12,084 nt of DNA from Nitrososphaerota archaeon (GTDB taxonomy: Archaea > Thermoproteota > Nitrososphaeria > Nitrososphaerales > CADDZS01), in the NCBI GenBank assembly GCA_027886795.1, contig JAPCJU010000020.1, positions 1 to 12,084 of the forward strand. The letters run 5' to 3'. Below are positions 7,770 through 12,084 of this stretch, piece by piece; the first letter of the stretch is position 1, and each line of letters begins with the position of its first letter. Under the pieces are notes generated by a model, which was not told the DNA's origin, did not search any database, and saw nothing but the letters and a program-made list of their open reading frames with translations. The position numbers and the translations under genes are program-made.

Positions 7770-7776
7770 TTCACTT

Positions 7777-8421
7777 TCACCGGGATATTGCACGAACCAG
7801 ATCGGAAAAATTGCTGACATTATAGTAAATCATCAAATTGTCTAAGTCTTGTCCATCATCAAGATCAACTGAGAGCTCTTTCCACTCGATTACCTTGAAA
7901 TGAAGTTTCCTGTTTTCGGCTTCGCTGATATGATTCGCAACGCTGTTGTCATCATAATGTAGCTGGATACTCTTTGATAATTTGAAGCCCAGAAGATTTG
8001 TTCCGTCCTTCCTAAGTGACGGATTAATGACCATATCGCAATCATCTAACAAATCGATGACTCGGTCGACAATTGAAGCTGAAATCAGTGGTAGATCTGA
8101 AGGAAGAAGCAGTATTTTCGATTCTTTGTCTGAAGGAATTCGATTGATACCGTCCGTCATTGCCGAGTTGACGCCACCATGTCTTTCTGACTCTTGAATG
8201 ATTTCCAGTTTTGAAAAACTGTCCAATCCATCCCGAGCTTCGAGTTTGTCGGATGCCACCAAAACTATTCGATCGACCTTGGAATCTTGGAGAGAAGAAA
8301 TTACTTTTTGCAACAACCTGCGGGTTAGCTCCGCTCGATTTAGAGCGGATAGGTTCGAATTAAGACGCTTCTTGGAATCACGAAATTCTCTGACTGGAAT
8401 TATTGCAAAAGTCAGGGTCAA
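7777..8421 (-). CDS. cofC: 2-phospho-L-lactate guanylyltransferase
   Basis: CofC activates 2-phospho-L-lactate (phosphoenolpyruvate in some lineages) with GTP, giving the guanylated intermediate that CofD uses to build coenzyme F420. The 214-residue protein matches the family in length and layout: FAIIPVREFRDSKKRLN at the N-terminus (nucleotide-binding start, residues 5-21), HGGVNSAMTDGI (81-92), LLLPSDLPLI with the metal aspartate (104-113), INPSLRKDGTNLLGF (131-145), and a late DLDDGQDL motif close to the usual DIDTPEDL. The TTG start overlaps the cofD stop (TTGA, 8418-8421), so the two are probably co-translated, which fits passing an unstable intermediate from CofC to CofD. It is the last gene of the nadE-cofE-cofD-cofC operon. 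Whether the substrate is phospholactate or phosphoenolpyruvate cannot be told. Confidence 0.93.
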   Translation of the reverse strand: MTLTFAIIPVREFRDSKKRLNSNLSALNRAELTRRLLQKVISSLQDSKVDRIVLVASDKLEARDGLDSFSKLEIIQESERHGGVNSAMTDGINRIPSDKESKILLLPSDLPLISASIVDRVIDLLDDCDMVINPSLRKDGTNLLGFKLSKSIQLHYDDNSVANHISEAENRKLHFKVIEWKELSVDLDDGQDLDNLMIYYNVSNFSDLVRAISR

Positions 8422-9347
8422 AAGGCTCCAATTAACTCCTCGGCAATCGAGCTTGTCGATACATCATCTAGCTTGGTGTTTGTCTTCACGCATTCTATAC
8501 TCAAGTCTCTTATTCCGTTAACAATTTTGGGATCTTCACCTTCATCGACAAAAAACAATTTCAGGTATTTGGAGTACAACTTTGCTACTCCGAGACTGTT
8601 AGATTCGATACCCAGTCCACCCATGAGCTTTGCAGCTGGACCCGAGAATGGTTTGTTGCCCACGAAAGGACTTATGCCGATAACTTTCGCCCTTGAGAGT
8701 TTCCTAGCAAAACCTTTGAGACTTATTGTCGGCAATATGCTTGTGACAGGATTTGCAGGACAAATGATGACATTGTTGGAGCATGATTCTAAAGCAAGTT
8801 GATTAGGCTTAGCTTCGGTGTGACCCAAATATTCAACTCCCAGTGGTTCAAGACTAGCTCTCTTTTTCACCCAGTATTCCTGCAAATGCATTTTTCCCAA
8901 GATTGTCAAGATGAATGTTTGCAAGAAATCGTCTGACGCTACATGAATTGGATAGCTAGTCCTCATGATTTCGCAATAGTGATTTGTGATTGACGAAAGT
9001 TTCCAACCATCCCTAAGAAGCTCGGTTCGCCTCAACGACATGGCAAAATCTTTGTCTCCAAGGCTAAACCACTCGGGAGAATTTTCGATTTCTGACAACT
9101 GCTGGTTTGCAAGTAGACCATCGGAATTCAGCCCCCAGCCTTTCGAATTGTCGAGCCGCCCTGACAGCGCGTAGGTTATGATATCGATATCCGGGCACAC
9201 GAAAAGTCCATGATACCAAAAATTATCTGCGACGTTAGCGACAAACCCTAGTTGAGTTGTCTGGATTTTTTGACAATAACTAGAAATCGCGCGCGCGAAT
9301 TTTGAAGAACCGGATCCACCACAGATTACTCCGAGGCTTCCCTTCAA
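8418..9347 (-). CDS. cofD: 2-phospho-L-lactate transferase
   Basis: CofD transfers the phospholactyl group from the guanylated intermediate made by CofC onto the deazaflavin Fo, forming F420-0. The 309-residue protein shows the family's blocks in order: the GGSGSSK nucleotide loop (10-16), VANVADNFWYHGLFVCPDID (36-55), GWG (70-72), WFSLGDKDFAMSLRRTELL (93-111), the CPANPVTSI phosphate loop (196-204), and ISPFVGNKPFSGPAAKLMGG (225-244). The usual aspartate pair in the second block reads Asp41-Asn42; the CPDID aspartates (Asp53, Asp55), also associated with metal binding in this family, are intact. The TTG start lies 10 bases after the cofE stop and its own stop overlaps cofC. The call is firm. 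Confidence 0.95.
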   Translation of the reverse strand: MKGSLGVICGGSGSSKFARAISSYCQKIQTTQLGFVANVADNFWYHGLFVCPDIDIITYALSGRLDNSKGWGLNSDGLLANQQLSEIENSPEWFSLGDKDFAMSLRRTELLRDGWKLSSITNHYCEIMRTSYPIHVASDDFLQTFILTILGKMHLQEYWVKKRASLEPLGVEYLGHTEAKPNQLALESCSNNVIICPANPVTSILPTISLKGFARKLSRAKVIGISPFVGNKPFSGPAAKLMGGLGIESNSLGVAKLYSKYLKLFFVDEGEDPKIVNGIRDLSIECVKTNTKLDDVSTSSIAEELIGAF

Positions 9348-9357
9348 TTTCTTTCAG

Positions 9358-10140
9358 CTATCTGAAAAGATCACGCGACGGCTTCCTTGCGAGAGATCTT
9401 GCCGAGACCTCCGACCTCTTGAATGGATAACCTCTGATAATTACAGCGGGGACTCGATCGAGCTTGTTCATGCACAATTCGGCTGCTGAAGCAAGCTCGT
9501 CCGCGGTACAGATGACCGTTGCCTTTAGATTGTAACCATACTGGTCGGTTTTTCCGCGATAATCTACAAATGGCTCAATGCCAGATAGTCCAATAGCGAC
9601 GTCCACCTGACCTTCTCTCCAGGGTCTTCCGAAAGTATCGGATATCACGACCGCGACTTCTGCCCCCAATGTTTCTTTCATCGCGTCTCTTATTTTTCTT
9701 GCAGACTGGTCCGGATTCCTAGGTAGAAGCACAATCTTCCCAAGCTCAACATTCGACTGATCGACTCCCGCATTGGCACAGACAAACCCATGGGGTGTCT
9801 CCGCAATTATCAAGCCTTTTACCATCTTCACTATTCGACGTGATTGCGATAATATCACCTCCACCAGTCTGGGATCTTTTCCAAGATGCTTACCAGATTT
9901 TATTGAAAAACTGCTTGGAGAAACCGATTCTAGATCGACAACGTTGCCTTCGGCTTTTGATATAATCTTGTGAGTGACCACGATCACATCGCCTGTCTTT
10001 ATGGTCTGGCGATTTTTTCTCAATGATTCCATTAACAACAGGGCGACATCCGCTCCTTTCTCGACTTCCTGGATTCTCTCAATAGGAATTATCTGAATTG
10101 AACTAGTTGTGACCAAGATTTTCGATCTTCTCCAAATCAT
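9358..10140 (-). CDS. cofE: Coenzyme F420-0:L-glutamate ligase
   Basis: CofE adds L-glutamate residues to F420-0 using GTP, in the cytoplasm. The 260-residue protein has the single archaeal ligase domain, without the C-terminal flavin domain of actinobacterial FbiB. Motifs include DVIVVTHKIISKAEG (51-65), HGFVCANAGVDQSN (116-129), LLPRNPDQSARKIR, VVISDTFGRPWREGQVD (163-179), AIGLSGIEPFVDYRG, and CTADELASAAELCMNK (211-226) followed by VPAVIIRGY. The ATG overlaps the nadE stop (ATGA, 10137-10140). This start adds about 10 residues (MIWRRSKIL) before the usual first strand; a TTG nine codons in is an alternative. It is the second gene of the cofactor operon. The call is firm; the number of glutamates added cannot be read from sequence. 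Confidence 0.96.
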   Translation of the reverse strand: MIWRRSKILVTTSSIQIIPIERIQEVEKGADVALLLMESLRKNRQTIKTGDVIVVTHKIISKAEGNVVDLESVSPSSFSIKSGKHLGKDPRLVEVILSQSRRIVKMVKGLIIAETPHGFVCANAGVDQSNVELGKIVLLPRNPDQSARKIRDAMKETLGAEVAVVISDTFGRPWREGQVDVAIGLSGIEPFVDYRGKTDQYGYNLKATVICTADELASAAELCMNKLDRVPAVIIRGYPFKRSEVSARSLARKPSRDLFR

Positions 10141-10988
10141 GAAGTCACAGAGGCAGGCAGCTTTCTTTTGTGTTCGCTTATCACAAATCGATGGATTATT
10201 TCATTCACTATTTCCTGTCTAACTTTCAATAGCTGAGATATTTTCCTAGCGGATGTTCTTGATTCATTCAGGAGCGATAATACTCTGTCGATAACGTCGT
10301 AGTCGGCAGGTAATTCTTCAGTAGCCACTTGGCCCGACCATAGATTTGGACTAGATGGCTTCGTTATGATGCGCACTGGTAACTTGAGAGTTTCACCGAG
10401 CGCTCGAACTTCAGTCTTGTAAAGATGTGCGATCGGCAGAATGTCCGCAGCACCGTCTCCAAACTTGGTAAAATAACCTTCCATTATCTCGGACTTGTCC
10501 CCTGTGCCTGCAACTAATAGATTTCTTTCGTTGGCAATTGAATAAAGCAGTACCATTCTAGATCTTGCCTTGATATTTGCAGAAGTAATTTTGGAAATGG
10601 CGAATCGTCTAGATCTTAACGAAGATTCGAATGCTTGAACCATTGGACTAATAGGGAGATCGATATTGTTTATGCGTAGCAGACGAATTAGTCCCTTCGC
10701 ATCCGAGAAATCTATGGAATTGTGGAGATGATCTTCAAACATTAAGACTCCTGTGACTTTGGTCGGACCTAAGGCCTTGGTACAAAGAGCTGCGGTAACA
10801 GCGCTATCTATTCCGCCGCTGATTCCGAGTACGATACCTTTTGCTCCGGATTGGCTAACTTGGTTTTTGATAAATTCTGTTATTTTTCGAATTCTTGAAC
10901 TAACCGATAGTTGAGGAGCTTTAATTGAAGCACTGATCTGAGCACGATCTTTCTTATCAATCAAGGTTTTTGGCAGGCTGACTGACAT
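10137..10988 (-). CDS. nadE: NH3-dependent NAD+ synthetase
   Basis: NadE amidates deamido-NAD with ammonia and ATP, the last step of NAD synthesis. The 283-residue protein has the ATP-pyrophosphatase P-loop SGGIDS (57-62), GTGDKSEIMEGYFTKFGDGA (161-180), ADILPIAHLYKTEVRALG (181-198) and PSSPNLWSGQVATEELPADY (211-230), the standard NadE set. There is no glutaminase domain, so free ammonia is the expected nitrogen donor. The first 25 or so residues precede the usual family start (VSSRIRKITEFI), but no later in-frame Met lies between, so ATG at 10988 is used. It heads the operon and its stop overlaps the cofE start. The link with F420 genes may simply be shared control of redox cofactors. Confidence 0.96.
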   Translation of the reverse strand: MSVSLPKTLIDKKDRAQISASIKAPQLSVSSRIRKITEFIKNQVSQSGAKGIVLGISGGIDSAVTAALCTKALGPTKVTGVLMFEDHLHNSIDFSDAKGLIRLLRINNIDLPISPMVQAFESSLRSRRFAISKITSANIKARSRMVLLYSIANERNLLVAGTGDKSEIMEGYFTKFGDGAADILPIAHLYKTEVRALGETLKLPVRIITKPSSPNLWSGQVATEELPADYDVIDRVLSLLNESRTSARKISQLLKVRQEIVNEIIHRFVISEHKRKLPASVTS

Positions 10989-11017
10989 ATCGGATATTAG
11001 CTTTGTTTCTTGGACAT

Positions 11018-11030
11018 GAAATAATTATGG
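11018..11030 (-). promoter_or_regulatory. Candidate promoter (TATA-like box) for the nadE-cofEDC operon
   Basis: The minus strand reads CCATAATTATTTC here. Counting about 26 bases from its centre puts the transcription start near 10997, giving a leader of roughly 9 bases before the nadE ATG. AT-rich sequence is common in archaeal intergenic DNA, so this is a modest candidate. Confidence 0.3.
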
Positions 11031-11143
11031 ATGGCTCAAAATGAAATTTTTCGGAATAGCATCATGGCCTATATTTGAATACGGGTTTTTCAATTTGCGT
11101 TCACTAGCCAGTTAAGAAGTATATTTTTCATAATGTCTTAAAA

Positions 11144-11184
11144 CATGCTCCGGCATGCTCACTTGCGTCCAAACTGAAACAGTT
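11144..11184. promoter_or_regulatory. Two short dyads between nadE and the DUF1614 gene
   Basis: Two short inverted repeats lie in the 233-base divergent spacer: CATGC-TCCG-GCATG (11144-11157) and AACTG-AAA-CAGTT (11172-11184). The heptamer CATGCTC also occurs twice in direct orientation (11144-11150 and 11154-11160). These could be operator sites acting on either divergent gene. Five-base arms occur by chance fairly often. Confidence 0.25.
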
Positions 11185-11192
11185 CGATTCGC

Positions 11193-11203
11193 GCTTTAAC
11201 TAG
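11193..11203 (+). promoter_or_regulatory. Candidate promoter (TATA-like box) for the DUF1614 gene
   Basis: CGCTTTAACTA is centred about 25 bases before the TTG at 11222, which would give a leaderless or nearly leaderless message. The core TTTAACTA closely resembles TTTTACTA at the matching position before the sugar operon. A second AT-rich box (GTATATTTTT, 11119-11128) would instead start transcription near 11150 with a leader of about 72 bases. Confidence 0.35.
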
Positions 11204-11221
11204 AAAATGGTTTAGTCAGCT

Positions 11222-11926
11222 TTGTCGTCAACAGTACCAATCTACCGGCATCAAGGTGGGTTTCTATTCGGGATTCTTTTGGCGATCTTTGTAGTTGTTC
11301 TCGTCTACCTTTTTTTCGGTGTGGCAGAGATTGCGTTTGAGAGAATTGGATTCAGCAGAGAAGAATTTGTCATCATTCTTGCTCTAACTTTCATCGGGAG
11401 TTTCATCAATATTCCGGTAACGAGGATAACCAATGTTGAAAATATGGTTGATTATCGCGAGGTCAGAGTATTTTGGGTAACGTATAGAATTCCTCAAAGT
11501 ACTCGAAAACAGATTTCGACTCTTGTCATAGTAAACGTGGGAGGTGCGATCGTTCCCACAATCGTCTCTCTTTTTCTGCTCGTCAGTCATCCATCTTTGT
11601 TGGGATATGCAGCGGTTGGCCTTCTTGTAAGTTCAGTAATCGTACATCTTGTTGCAAGGAGGGAAAGAGGAGTGGGCATCGTAACTCCGGCATTCATTCC
11701 GCCAATTGCGGCCGCAATAATTTCGCTTTTGATCGCGCCGGCGTCTGGCGCGGCAATAATAGCATATGTTTCCGGATCAATGGGAGCTCTTATTGGCGCA
11801 GACCTGACGAATCTCAGGGGAATAACGAAGCTCGGCGCGCCTGTGGTAAGTATTGGGGGCGCGGGAACATTCGACGGAGTTTTTCTGACTGGGATCATGG
11901 CCGTCCTGATCGTTTCAATTCACTAA
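11222..11926 (+). CDS. DUF1614 family seven-helix membrane protein
   Basis: This 234-residue integral membrane protein belongs to the DUF1614 family, found in archaea and some bacteria and without a known function. Hydrophobic segments lie at about 13-33, 48-66, 100-122, 126-146, 152-172, 174-196 and 206-232. Family blocks are visible: GSFINIPV (59-66), GVGIVTPAFIPPIAAA (150-165), YVSGSMGALIGADLTNL (182-198) and LGAPVVSIGGAGTFDGVFLTG (204-224). The polar residues within these glycine-rich late helices, such as Asp194 and Asp218, suggest an enzyme or channel site inside the membrane, but this is inference. TTG at 11222 is the first start in frame; an in-frame TAG sits three codons upstream. 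It is divergent from nadE and convergent with the tRNA, so it is transcribed alone here. Confidence 0.9.
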   Translation: MSSTVPIYRHQGGFLFGILLAIFVVVLVYLFFGVAEIAFERIGFSREEFVIILALTFIGSFINIPVTRITNVENMVDYREVRVFWVTYRIPQSTRKQISTLVIVNVGGAIVPTIVSLFLLVSHPSLLGYAAVGLLVSSVIVHLVARRERGVGIVTPAFIPPIAAAIISLLIAPASGAAIIAYVSGSMGALIGADLTNLRGITKLGAPVVSIGGAGTFDGVFLTGIMAVLIVSIH

Positions 11927-12044
11927 TTTGGAAGTCAAGGCAATCTCAATCTGAAGTCGCAATTTTTCAGTAAGTTCTAGAAAAAGCTGCTCAGATCTTA
12001 GTCTTAATGTCGTAATTAGAATCGTTCAATTTGTCGAAAAGTAG

Positions 12045-12084
12045 CGGGCCCGGTGGGATTTGAACCCACGACCCCCGGCTCCGA
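12045..12084 (-). tRNA. tRNA-Arg, 3' part only (anticodon probably UCG)
   Basis: The 3' half of a tRNA runs off the right edge. On the minus strand there is a T arm with perfect 5-base stem (GTGGG/CCCAC, 12053-12057 and 12065-12069) around the loop TTCAAAT, then the acceptor strand CGGGCCC (12046-12052) and a G discriminator at 12045. No CCA is encoded; CTACTTTTC follows, its T-run a plausible terminator. Before the T arm, GCCGG would be the 3' side of the anticodon stem and GGGTC the variable loop, leaving TCGGA as loop positions 34-38, so the anticodon reads UCG (arginine). If the variable loop were 4 bases, CGG (proline) is the alternative; the 5-base reading fits better, though the 5' half is not visible. 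Confidence 0.85.

Noticed and set aside
7561..7776. A small gene in the cofC-ctaB spacer
   Set aside because: The candidate starts I checked run into stops after a few codons (for example ATG TTT TCT TGA), and nothing looks coding.
12045..12084. tRNA 3' end as an integration site for a mobile element
   Set aside because: No integrase, no repeat of the tRNA 3' end and no foreign-looking genes are visible next to it.

Overview
The window looks like part of an archaeal chromosome, most likely from a thaumarchaeote (class Nitrososphaeria) or a close relative. The clues are a complete set of archaeal-type F420 genes (cofC, cofD, cofE), a fused archaeal-type phosphoglucose/phosphomannose isomerase, a tRNA 3' end with no encoded CCA, and TATA-like boxes about 26 to 28 bases before some starts, as in leaderless archaeal transcripts. 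A haem O synthase suggests aerobic respiration with a haem-copper oxidase. The lineage is inferred from gene content, not proven. I see no mobile element, CRISPR array or phage gene.

Layout. All protein genes except one are on the minus strand. Read in transcription order they form three blocks. Block 1 (10988 down to 7777) is nadE-cofE-cofD-cofC. Its genes overlap by 4 bases or lie 10 bases apart, so it is almost certainly one operon, making NAD and coenzyme F420. Block 2 (7560 to 6628) is the single gene ctaB, preceded by a 216-base spacer with a strong inverted repeat. Block 3 (6518 to the left edge) is a sugar-activation operon: a single-domain sugar nucleotidyltransferase, a GlmU-like hexapeptide-repeat enzyme, a phosphoglucose/phosphomannose isomerase, a fused nucleotidyltransferase / hexapeptide / phosphohexomutase-like protein, and a GT4-type glycosyltransferase cut off by the window edge. 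On the right, a seven-helix DUF1614 membrane protein is on the plus strand, divergent from nadE, and it converges on a tRNA-Arg that runs off the window.

How the genes fit together. Block 3 reads as a route from fructose-6-phosphate to activated hexoses: isomerisation to glucose-6-P or mannose-6-P, nucleotide activation by two transferases, possible N-acetylation by the GlmU-like protein, and transfer by the glycosyltransferase. The product is probably a surface glycan, protein glycan or storage polysaccharide; the sequence does not say which. The mutase domain in the fused protein has lost the residues needed for catalysis, so hexose-1-phosphate must come from a mutase encoded elsewhere. Block 1 supplies redox cofactors and block 2 supplies haem O, so the region as a whole is housekeeping.

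The points most worth a second look are the degenerate mutase domain, the nucleotidyltransferase coupled to a Bacteroidetes-like GlmU variant, the hairpin ahead of ctaB, and the frequent TTG starts with TTGA stop-start junctions.
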